A stretch of DNA of 40,296 bases. Origin: Azolla pinnata. Its lineage: Eukaryota; Streptophyta; Polypodiopsida; Salviniales; Salviniaceae. Below are positions 12,654 to 21,757 of this stretch, piece after piece. Each line of letters opens with the position of its first letter. Position 1 is the first letter of the stretch. The stretch covers positions 1-40,296 of the forward strand of contig JBBBWG010033174.1 in NCBI GenBank assembly GCA_037176905.1, written 5' to 3'. The notes below the pieces were generated by a model that was not told where the DNA came from, did no database searches, and saw nothing but the letters and a program-made list of their open reading frames with translations. Both the position numbers and the translations under genes were made by a program.

Positions 12654-12924
12654 TTGTTGCTGTCGATCCATCTTCTTTCCTGTAATGTGCCCTCGGCTTT
12701 AGATCCGGGTCCTCCCGGAAGCTCCTGGTGCTGTAGGGCGAGCTCCTGCTAGCAGCTGCAGCCGCTCCTTCTTCCTTGTTGAAGCTCTCAGCACCATAGC
12801 CAGTCCAATGCTGGCGATGCTTCTCCGTTTCCATGCCCACGCCGTGGAGCTTGCTGTGGAGAATGCCCACATACATATCCATGGCACTGTGCTGCTTCCT
12901 GTCGTCGGCTCTGCATTGAGCCAT
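7949..12924 (-). CDS. TTL protein: TPR repeats plus inactive thioredoxin-like domain, 7 exons, 1023 aa
   Basis: TTL proteins are plant TPR scaffolds known from brassinosteroid and osmotic-stress signalling. Exons in transcript order: 12924-11003, 10627-10447, 10346-10177, 9328-8995, 8867-8663, 8331-8225, 8101-7949; all introns are GT-AG and the frame closes. The first 550 or so residues are low complexity, with serine runs, a His/Gln run near the middle and acidic patches. TPRs follow at about 559-641 (IKNAANELYKKGNFSEAVAL) and about 758-940 (GNELFNAGKFFEACAAYGEG, then NRAACRSKIGQWEKAIEDC). The last 85 residues are a thioredoxin-like domain (SVVEFVTRRNDRCREIS ... FIPTFKIFKNGQKLKEIAG). The CxxC centre is absent, as in other TTLs, so it is not an oxidoreductase. 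The known family is usually about 600-700 aa; the extra length is the N-terminal region. Start at 12924 is the first ATG of the frame. Head-to-head with MTP5. Confidence 0.93.
8878..8907. repeat. (CAA)n microsatellite in TTL intron 4
   Basis: About nine CAA units, read as TTG on the coding strand, lie immediately upstream of the exon 5 acceptor, about 11 bases from it in transcript sense. Together with the nearby T-rich sequence it may serve as part of the acceptor's pyrimidine/T tract; that is inference. Confidence 0.85.
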
Positions 12925-13084
12925 GAAAGCGATGGAGGCGGATCAGATCTGGTTAGCTGATAGGGGGAGGCGGAGGGAGGGAGGGCCAGGGATCAGATTT
13001 TTGGGGCGGTCAAAGGAATGAGGCGAGCAGGTAACAGAGGAAAGGATATGGATTTAGGGTGGGAGGCACATTGGGCACAGGGGG

Positions 13085-13265
13085 TAGGGGGAGGAGGAGA
13101 TTCGGGAAGAAGAAGAAGGAGAAGAAGAGGCATTGCCGGGTGCATCGTGAAGGAGAAGGAAGGAAGGAAAAGGAGCGGATCTGCTCCGAAGAAGAAGAAG
13201 AGGAGGAGGAGGAGGAGGAGGAGGAGGAGGAGAGGCAAAAGGGAAGAAGAAGAAGAAGACGAAGG
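13085..13265. repeat. GAA/GGA purine tract upstream of TTL
   Basis: Nearly pure purine + strand sequence with runs of AGAAGA and GGAGGA units. On the TTL coding strand it is a CT-rich tract, 160-340 bases before the ATG, plausibly in the 5' UTR or core promoter. Confidence 0.85.
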
Positions 13266-13397
13266 GGGGGAACCCAGATCCCGGAATTCGTGTGTTTTGT
13301 CTTTGTCTGTCTGTGAAGATGTGAAGAAGCAGAGGCTATGGCGAGCTCGCTGCTCTGTCTGTCGAGACGTCCGTCTTCAGAAAACGAAGAAACGAAC

Positions 13398-13446
13398 CAC
13401 ATCTTCTTCTTCTTCTTCTTCTTCTTCTTCTTCTTCTTCTTCTTCG
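13398..13446. repeat. (TTC)n microsatellite
   Basis: About sixteen consecutive TTC/TCT units, 470-520 bases upstream of the TTL start. Further interrupted TTC runs follow to 13530. Confidence 0.9.
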
Positions 13447-13534
13447 GACATCTTCATTCTTCGGACAGCTTCTTCTTCTTCTTCTTTACACATCTCTTCT
13501 TCTTCAAAAACATTTTCTTCTTCATTCTTTGAGG

Positions 13535-13740
13535 CACCATCATCATCACCATCATCACCATCACCACCATCATCATCACCACCACCACCACCACCACCAT
13601 CATCACCATTCATCACCACCATCATCACCATTCACCACCACCATCATCACCATTCATCACCACCATCACCATCATCATCATCACGCATCATCATCATCAC
13701 AAGCACCATCATCTTCTTCTTCTTCTTCTTCTTCAGCGAA
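13535..13740. repeat. CAT/CAC imperfect triplet repeat
   Basis: Mixed CAT and CAC triplets with short CATTCAC interruptions over 200 bases. It ends in a TTC run at 13712-13734. One frame is almost pure histidine, another serine/proline/threonine; neither has a gene context. Confidence 0.9.
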
Positions 13741-14525
13741 ACTGAGAGACGAGGAAGGATCTCATAGAAACTGAACTTAAAGATTTCGTAACCGGCGCTG
13801 TTCGCCCCCTTAGAAGGGATCACGGCGAATGGATGATATTCCGTTTATACGCTTGTGGTGGGCTTTGCATGTGATTCCATCGTGCGGAGACCGGTTTCCA
13901 TGTTGAAGCTTCCGGGAACAACTTTGAGCATGAAATACACAAGATTTCCACCATGTTACATGTAAGATGTACGTAACAAGATTGTGTGCTAGACGAGTTG
14001 GTGGTGTAAAAACACTCGACGATGCGTGACTTTTGTCATGTTCATGACGCCCGATGCTTCAAGGACAGGAGGCACGAACACACGTGCCCATCAATCTGCC
14101 AGAGTCTCGACATCAATGAGATGGATGGTCAAGGCCTAGCAGCGTCCATGTGTGTATATATATGGTCTATATATGCATATAGGGCGAGACCCGAGGCCTG
14201 TTTCTGCAAATGACTATGTGCTTCGTGCCCTCAGGTCCCAAGTTTGTTCAGAAATTCGCATGGAAGTGGTCAACTGGAAAAAGATGGTCCCTTGATCTTC
14301 GATTATGGTTCCCTCTTGTTTGTCATGAAGCGAGTTATAAATCAGCTCACTGCCGAGGGTAGATGGACCCTCGATTGGTGCTGTTAAGGGCGTTGCGTCT
14401 CATATGCAATATGGCTCGAGCTCATCTTCGTTTCCACTCCATTCCTCGAGCTCGTCCAATGAGCCAAATGTCGAGAAACCGGAATTCACACTTAACAACC
14501 GACCAGAGTACGAATTGCAGCAGCG

Positions 14526-14818
14526 TAAGGCCACACGCTTATCGACAGACGAGAGGAAGAAAGAATGCAGCATAAGGCCATGCTTGATGATGACAGATCA
14601 GAATCGGAGAAGGCCATGCTTAATGACAGATGATCAGAGGTGCATAAGGCCATGCTTAATGACAGGTCAAAGTTAATTGGAGTTAATCAGAGCCGGATAA
14701 GGCCACGCTTAATGATAGATTAGAGTTAATCGGAGCTGGATAAGGCCATGCTTAATGACTGATTAGAGAATGCTTAATGACTGATTAATGACTGATTAAT
14801 GACTGATTAGAGTCAATC
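14526..14818. repeat. Minisatellite with AAGGCCATGCTTAATGAC core, MTP5 promoter side
   Basis: The core AAGGCCATGCTTAATGA or a close variant begins at about 14527, 14573, 14609, 14647, 14700 and 14742, followed by GATTAGAGTTAATCGGAG-type spacers. The last part collapses into short TTAATGACTGA units (14769-14805). Unit length is about 35-53 bases. It ends about 160 bases upstream of the MTP5 ATG, so it is in the promoter or 5' UTR. Confidence 0.8.
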
Positions 14819-14850
14819 GGAGTTAAAAACTTCAAGAAGAAAATTCCAAC

Positions 14851-14893
14851 GACCAAGAAGAAGAAGAAGAAGAAGAAGAAAGAAGAAGAAGAA

Positions 14894-14929
<36 letters not shown>

Positions 14930-14932
14930 TGA
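14851..14932. repeat. (GAA)n-(GAC)n run just upstream of MTP5 start
   Basis: GAA units run to about 14893 and change into an uninterrupted run of about twelve GAC units to 14930. The run ends 46 bases before the MTP5 ATG and is therefore probably transcribed in the 5' UTR. Confidence 0.9.
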
Positions 14933-14976
14933 CAGAGAGACAGACAGACGGATTCCTTCCCTCCTCGTGCTTTGCC

Positions 14977-17900
14977 ATGGAGGTTTCCCCTCCTTCAACC
15001 TCGCCTCATGCCCGTCTCCAAGACCTGCGGGTCGCAGGAGATGAACACCGTCGCCGCCGTCATCATCACCACCACCAGTGGCAAGAAGATCCAGAAGAAG
15101 TAGTAGAAGAAGAAGAGCAGCAGCAGGCGCTTCTCCATCCTCATCATCAGGGAGCTGAAGCCAATGGAGAAGCAAAAGAAGTAGTAGAAGACGACGACAA
15201 GCAGGCGTATCAGCGGCATATGCTCTTCTCTCGTCATTACTCATTCCATGTAAATTCTCATCCCAATCATCAGCAACCACAGCGACAGCTACAACAGCAA
15301 CAGCAGCACCAACAACCTACCTTTTCCCGCCATGCCTCTTTCAATCTGCCTCCAAGAAGCAAACCGCCGGGGTCTACGGCTCCATCTTTCGCCTCCCTCT
15401 CATCCTCCTCGTCTATGTTTTCTCGAGCACCGTCCTTCCAAGACCCGAAATCTCGGAGAGCGCTGGACCGCATCGTTTCCATGGATCGGCACCAAGCGCC
15501 GGAAGTGAATTTCAGTTCCCAGGAGGATGACTGGAAGGGCAAGTTCGTATCGACTCGATCAAAAGCGTATGGAGAGAAAGAAGAAGATGAGGAGAAAGAA
15601 AAGAAAAGGATGTTAACTCAGAACAGCGCTGCAGCCTCCGTCTGGAAGTTGGCCATTTCTGCACTAAGCTCTGGAAAGAGGAGTGGACCACGGAAGCTCC
15701 TCATGCTCATCATCCTCAACTTCGCATATTCCTTTGTGGAGCTTTTCTTAGGTCTTATTTCTGGACACATCGGTAAGTTTGCACAGTCCGCCTACTTGCG
15801 TACCACACTCTCTCTACCACTGTTAGGCATAAAACGTGACCCAACTCATATTCTAGATTCCGATATCTGAGAAAATGTACACGAATAGATCAGCCTAATT
15901 TGTGGCATAGAACTTGACTCGAATTATAGTTGCTTCCAAATATCGGAGAAGATGTACATGACTAGATCACCTTATACAACATGATTCAATTTATAGTTGA
16001 TCCAGTATCTGAGAAAATGTGCAGGAGTAGATAATCCTAATTAAGACCTACAACGTGACTTGTTTTGTAGCTGGTTTCAGTAACCGCGAAAATGTAAACG
16101 AGTAGATCGTCCTAATACAACATGACACGATTTATAGTCCGATTCTGATTTCTGAGAAAGTGTACATGAGTGGATCATCAAATCAACATATTTAACGTGA
16201 CTTAATTTACAGACAATTTACGTATCTAAAAGAAAATCTAGATATTGATGCAATCCTGATGATGATACAGAATTACCATGTATGCTTCAGTTGTTTCCGA
16301 GGGGAATGGTAAATATGTAGTGTCTTTTCTAAATTTACTTTGGGAGGTATCAACCGAGGAAATTATGCAATATTCAGACTTTGATTCCTTTTGCAGGCTT
16401 GGTGTCAGATGCCTTCCATCTGACTTTTGGTTGTGGACTCTTGTCATTCTCTTTCATAGCCATGCTCTTCACAAAGAAAATTTCAGATGAAACCTATACA
16501 TATGGGTAAGCCAGATTTTTGTGGTGCTTTTGATATGATGATTGATTGTTTGCGTGATGCTATCCAAACACCACGTAACATAGGTATGCACGTGTGAACA
16601 TATGACATGGAGAGGTGAATAGGCATAACGAGTACAAGAAAATGTACCTGAGAATATAGGAAAGAAAGTAGAAATAATCATAGCGTTTCTGTTACATCAA
16701 CTCCCTTTGTGTTGAATGTGTATGGAAACCCCAACAGTGTATTTATAATAATTGTTTTTTATTTGATAATGTAGTTGTTGCTTTTGTTGTTTTTGGCTGC
16801 TGTTCTCTTCTTACTCTCACGTTTTTATGTCAGCAATGCAGTTTATTCAGAGATAAGTCACTTTGTTCTCGATCTGGCTAGATCCACTCACCATGTGCTT
16901 TGGATTGAGCATGTGTATACTTGCATCTTGTACTTATTTTGGTGGTTCTATGTGGTTATTTGGTATGTGGTTTTTATGTCCACGTTTTGTGGGATTGCTG
17001 TGCACAAAGAGGCAGTGATATTTTTTCTGAATCTGTGGTTCTAGCTACATGTGTATCTATGTATCATTTACGTAAATCCATCCTCACCACCACCTTTGCA
17101 CTATGTGTGTAGACTCTAGGACGTGTCTGTCAACTCTTCTTCTATGTGCAAGGCTGACAACACATTGAGTCGGGTGGTGAGGATGGCTGTGCATAAACAA
17201 TACATAGGCATGCACATAGTCAGAATCGCAGACTGTGGAGTATCACCTCTCCATGATTACTCTCATAACAGTTGTACAAACTCTATATAAAGAAACCATG
17301 CAAAGAATAACTACAAAACAACCCAGAGAAGTACAAGAAACAAGTACACACTAGATAATTTTATTATTAGGACAACCCTACAGGTAGCTTGCTGGATTTT
17401 TCATACACTCCTCCCCATATCCTTCTCATTATTTTTATTCTCTTTCCTAAATTCTGTATTACGTATACTCAGTACCCCTACTCCTTCTCTATGCAAATCT
17501 CCATGAATGATTAGGTTCACAAGCGCATGGCTCTACATGTTACATGGTATTTGTGCAACACCCAAACCATGTGATTTAAAGGCCAGAGATTCAATGTAGC
17601 TTCCTAAGTTCTCTATAAGGTGGATGGTGTCTTGCTCATTAGCTATATCTCCATGATGATCTCTAACTGTGGATTAGGAAATTGGTAGCAAAGAGCATGT
17701 CGTGCGATATTGTTATTGTGCTGCATCTAAGAGGTACTCAGGATTACTTACAAGTATGTAGTTTTTATCGAGGTTGATTGTGTGCATTTTCATTTTTAAA
17801 TTCTTCTCATGGTAGACCTTAGTAGAGAGCATGATATTATACATATGAATGTCTGATTAGACATTATCAAGAGAATGAATATCACCTGTTGGATATTATC

Positions 17901-20900
17901 TACAATTTGTATATAGAATATTACACATGGTTACATGAGCCTATGGTCTTTTTTCTCCTTCTTCTTTGATCTGCCAAAGGAGTGCCCTTTTTGTGTTGCT
18001 TCTTGCAACTGTCCTTTTTATGTTATATTTTCATTTTAGCCTTAAATGGGGTTATTTTGGCGAAGAATTAATGCATCTAGGTTAAGATGCACGCTTTTGA
18101 AACAATCTAACTTTAAGATGAACACAGCTGTTAAACAATGACTTATCGTGATTCAAAATAATATTTTTCCTTTTGGTTCTTTGTGGGTTTTCGTTCACTC
18201 CATATTCTAAGTCCAGAATATTTACATATTATGTTTGAGTAAAGTTTAGGTTAGTCTGGTCTTTGTTCACAAAACCATGTAGATGTGGTACGACAAAATG
18301 AGTGCTTTGTTCATATAATTATATAGATGTGGTACGGCAAAATGAGTGCTTTGTTCATAAAATCTTATAGATTTGGTATGACAAAATGAGTGCTTTGTTC
18401 ATATAACCATATAAATGTGGTACAACAAACTGAATGCTTTGTCCATAAAATCATATTGATGTGGTATGCAAAAATGAGTGTTTGCTTTCTGAGGCAGGAT
18501 GTAGAACTTATTTTTTGGACTTGGATTTGTTTGTTTTGCATTCAGGTATAAACGGCTGGAGGTTCTTGCAGCATTCACTAATGCAGTAAGTATCCAGTGG
18601 TCACGTTTACAACAGTCTTTCAATAAGGGAGTCAATAAATAACTGATTTGTTTCTTCTTTGTTGACAGATCTTTCTACTTTTCCTTTCATTTTCTCTTGC
18701 AGTTGAAGCCTTGCATGCTTTCATTCAGGATGAATCAGAGCACAAGTAAGACACATAGTGGCATTATTATTTTTATGCAGAAAAAGCATCATAATGCATT
18801 CACTAGATATCACTTCAAAAAACTGAAAATCATTAACTCAAAATTTTGTACAGGCACTACCTGATTGTATCAGCAGTAACCAACCTTTTTGTTAATCTCG
18901 TGGGAGTATGGTTTTTTCGGGGCTATGCAAGAATCCGCATAGGTATGGAATAATTTTGCCATGATGTTGGAATAAAGATTTTGTTTTGCGTGTAAAAAGA
19001 ATGCTTATCAATATTCAATGTTAGACAATGATTCAACAATATACAAGAACATTCTAGATAGGTAAACAGAGGGTACGTGTTCAATCGTATTGAGAATTCG
19101 ACCCAAACATTCATCTCAGATTTAGTTAAGTTGGTAGCATCATCTGGGGATAATCCTTTCGTTTCATTTGCATTGGACATCTGATAAAATTGTGATAAGG
19201 GAATCAGGCGGAATTTCGTTCTTACTGATGTCAGAGGTGTTTGTGATTAAGTTGTGTCTGAAAATAAACATTTTATAAATGATAGATAGTTGTCATTATC
19301 GCCGTCAGCATCATCATCATGCCATCTTCTCATCCTCCTCATTTGCTCCTCATGACCATCTTTCCTCCACATCTCTTGTGACCATCACTTCATCTTTTTC
19401 ACTTGCCCTCTTGATGTCCTCCTATCTCCTTATCCTTCTGATTGTGCTGTTTCTAGTGTGATGTTTGATCTGTTTTATGGTGCACTTCTTGTGCCAGAGA
19501 CAGAATTTTAGACTCCTGGTTGTGCTGTTTCTATTGTCATGGTTGATCTGTTTTACAGCACATTTTTTATGTCAAAGAGGCAAAAGGAAACTTGACAAAG
19601 AATATAATGTATTTGATGTAAGGGGATATTGATTTGTCTAATCTATTTCTCGCACTAGTTAAATAATTCGGCAGATCTTTGGAATTGTCTGCAATTCTTA
19701 GATGCCTAGTTGCTTATTAGAAGTTTAGATGCGAATCTGCATCTGATATGTAGCTGTGCTGCATCTCTATTAGAATGTGTTTTAACTTAGGCGGTGCAAA
19801 GGATAAAAGCTCATCATATCTGTAAGGCATATGTGGAATTTTAATCTTCATAATTTTGAACATGCAGCATACAGAAAGGCTGAGGATATGAATTATCATT
19901 CAATTTTTCTCCATGTGCTTGCTGATTCCATCCGAAGGTAGAAGGTTTATGCTTATTGAACTATTTGAAATTGGGTATTATGTGCATATGCTAGCAATAT
20001 AGGCCTATTTTTGCATGGTAAATGCATTTATTTCGAAAGGAAATTCTACTTCAGGTCATAGTGGTTTTGTCAATTTTTAATGTACAAATTGGAGTTGTCA
20101 TGTACGCAATATAGCAATTGTTTAGAAGACAGGTGAATCGTTCCCATATTATATCTCATTTGATGGTTCATGATTATAAGACACGGAATCAAGTTCTTTC
20201 TGTTGTGAATTGCATAAATGAATTGGCATTTAGTGTTTCTATAACGTGAATATGTAACTGATATATTTTTTGTTTGGATATTTCTTTCTCCAGTGCAGGA
20301 TTGATTCTTGCATCATGGTTGTTGACTCTGGGGTAAGCATTAACTTTTGGTTGATTCTTGTCTATTGAATGATGCAAATTGGACACTAGAACTTTTTCTT
20401 TGTTTGTTTGTATAGAAAGAAAATATTCATGAAGTCTGCATCTTTATGGAAGATTAGGGTTTGGAAACATCCTATCAAATAGATGGATGTTTTCCCCAAC
20501 AGCTGAATGCTAAATTCCAGGTTTATAGAAACCTGTGAGGTTGTGCCACTTGGAAATATTCTATCTAATGGATGCACATGTCTCCCAACACCTGTCTTAG
20601 AGTAAGCTGGGAAAGGAATCTCACAAGATGTTGATAATTCGGGATATGTATTGGTGCATTAGATATTTTCCAATTGCCTCAGCGAGCAGAGATAAGTCTA
20701 AGCATAAGCTGTTAATCATCCGATTCATGGACATAGAAAGAAAACCACATTCCTTCCAAGAAGTGGGCTCACAAGGGCGATAAAATATATCTAGATGGAG
20801 AGATCTCAGTAGCACATCACAAGGGAAACATGCCACAAGTTCTCCTTCCAAGGCAGGATAGTAAGTGGGATGTTTGTAAGAGATGGTCGAGTCATTATTA

Positions 20901-21757
20901 CTGAAAAGAGATCCGCATAATGTTGTATGGCTTGGCAAAACCATATGCATGATTGTCCAGAATTGCAATGGTTCTGTAAGGGCAGATGTCGGGTATTTTG
21001 AAATCATTGAAGAACACATATATTGCCATATATGTTGAGGCCCACCAAGATATTAGGTAGTAAACTGCCTGATGTTTAGGGATATAGATGGAAGGTCGAC
21101 TACTTACAACCATGCCTACCCAACAGCACTGGTAGTGGCCATGTTTTAGCTAGAAGAACTTTGTGATGGAATTTATGTGGTGTATAAGAACTTGCCTCTT
21201 AGATTGGAAAATACAGATTATGGCCTAAAGAAGTAATTTTTTACTGCAGGGTTAACAATGCCGAGACATTGTGCTTAGGTTTAGTTGCTATTGCCATATT
21301 TCTTCTGGTGATGCCTCTCTTTAAAGCAACTGCAGGAGTACTATTGCAGATGTCCCCGCAAACCATATCGGCATCAGTGCTTCACAAGTGCTACAGACAG
21401 GTAGCCAATCTTTTTAATGAACTTGTTTTTTTTTTCTTATGAGAGTGTCCGATGATGCCTAATGGAACTAATTCATTCAGGTGATATTGCTGGAAAGCAT
21501 TTTAGAATGCCAAGCACGATTTTGGGAGATGGTTCCCGGATTTGTTGTAGGCACTATTATCTTACAGGTATTAATACATGAATTCTCGATTCTGTTTGGT
21601 CATGTTCCTTGCATCTAATAAACCAGGTGTGGTAACTGTGCTGAAAGTGCAGGTAAAAGAGGATACGGATGACCAAAAGGTGCTCAAACATGTGCACAGT
21701 GTTTATAATGATATTGGAATTAAAGACCTCACTGTCCAACTTGAGGTTCATGTATAA
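14977..21757 (+). CDS. MTP5-type cation diffusion facilitator (ZnT6-like Golgi zinc transporter subunit), 10 exons, 520 aa
   Basis: Plant MTP5 pairs with MTP12 to load zinc into the Golgi lumen. Exons: 14977-15772, 16397-16505, 18546-18585, 18669-18745, 18854-18942, 19868-19937, 20294-20332, 21250-21400, 21481-21567, 21653-21757; all GT-AG and in frame. Residues 1-230 are disordered, rich in His, Gln, Glu and Ser. Six membrane segments follow, starting with KLLMLIILNFAYSFVELFLG. TM2 reads LVSDAFHLTFGCG and TM5 reads FLHVLADSI. The C-terminal cytosolic domain ends KDLTVQLEVHV. Strong family marks are YTYGYKRLEVL, LAVEALHAFIQDESEHKHYL and KAEDMNYHS. The TM5 HxxxD is intact (H386, D390), but in TM2 the Asp is Gly (H273, G277), the feature that makes MTP5/ZnT6 the non-transporting partner of a heterodimer. 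Introns 1, 2, 5 and 7 hold tandem repeats. Confidence 0.93.
15860..16232. repeat. Degenerate 65-77-bp tandem repeat in MTP5 intron 1
   Basis: The block GAGAAAATGTACA..AGTAGATCATCCTAAT followed by an ACAACGTGACTTG-like and a TTTATAGTTG-like block recurs. The GAGAAAATGT anchor or variant falls at 15869, 15946, 16011, 16086 and 16154. Copies are clearly diverged from each other. Confidence 0.8.
16788..16912. repeat. 125-bp repeat, copy 1 (MTP5 intron 2)
   Basis: This block reappears in direct orientation at 22354-22478 with one mismatch (T16894 versus G22460). Sequence on either side of the two copies is unrelated. The identity of the block is unknown; one frame is open and hydrophobic but has no start, domain or splice context. 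Confidence 0.95.
17057..17207. mobile_element. Small hairpin element, MITE-like, in MTP5 intron 2
   Basis: The left arm (17057-17093) and the reverse complement of the right arm (17172-17207) match over most of 36 bases, including a perfect 14-base core CCATCCTCACCACC. An inner pair, TTTGCACTATG versus CTTGCACATAG in inverted sense, extends the fold. At about 150 bases the element could be a MITE or a foldback relic. No clean target-site duplication was found. Confidence 0.5.
18261..18480. repeat. 44-bp x 5 minisatellite in MTP5 intron 2
   Basis: The word CTTTGTTC or CTTTGTCC starts at 18261, 18305, 18349, 18393 and 18437, exactly 44 bases apart. Each is followed by an ATAAAA.CATATAGATGTGG-like block and then a TACGACAAAATGAGTG-like block. 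The array ends 65 bases before exon 3. Confidence 0.95.
19438..19590. repeat. Two-copy ~78-bp tandem duplication in MTP5 intron 5
   Basis: TTGTGCTGTTTCTA.TGT.ATG, TTGATCTGTTTTA and a GCAC..CTT.TTGTG-like block followed by AGAG appear twice in the same order, about 78 bases apart. The copies are moderately diverged. Confidence 0.7.
20458..20605. repeat. Two-copy ~90-bp duplication in MTP5 intron 7
   Basis: TTGGAAACATCCTATCAAAT then GATG then CCCCAACAGCTG recurs as TTGGAAATATTCTATCTAAT then GATG then TCCCAACACCTG about 90 bases later. It is an old, diverged duplication. Confidence 0.6.

Larger units (their letters stand above)
12925..14976. promoter_or_regulatory. Head-to-head intergenic region of TTL (-) and MTP5 (+), triplet-repeat rich
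   Basis: About 2 kb separates the two divergent ATGs, so both promoters and 5' UTRs must lie here. The TTL-proximal half is purine-rich then TTC/CAT-rich simple sequence; the middle (13770-14520) is ordinary unique sequence; the MTP5-proximal part holds a minisatellite and a GAA/GAC run. A 249-codon open frame over 13018-13767 is the translation of these repeats, not a gene. No TATA box was fixed. Confidence 0.6.

Noticed and set aside
13018-13767. 249-codon open frame upstream of TTL
   Set aside because: Almost entirely Arg, Glu, Ser or His runs from triplet repeats; the opposite and shifted frames are equally open.
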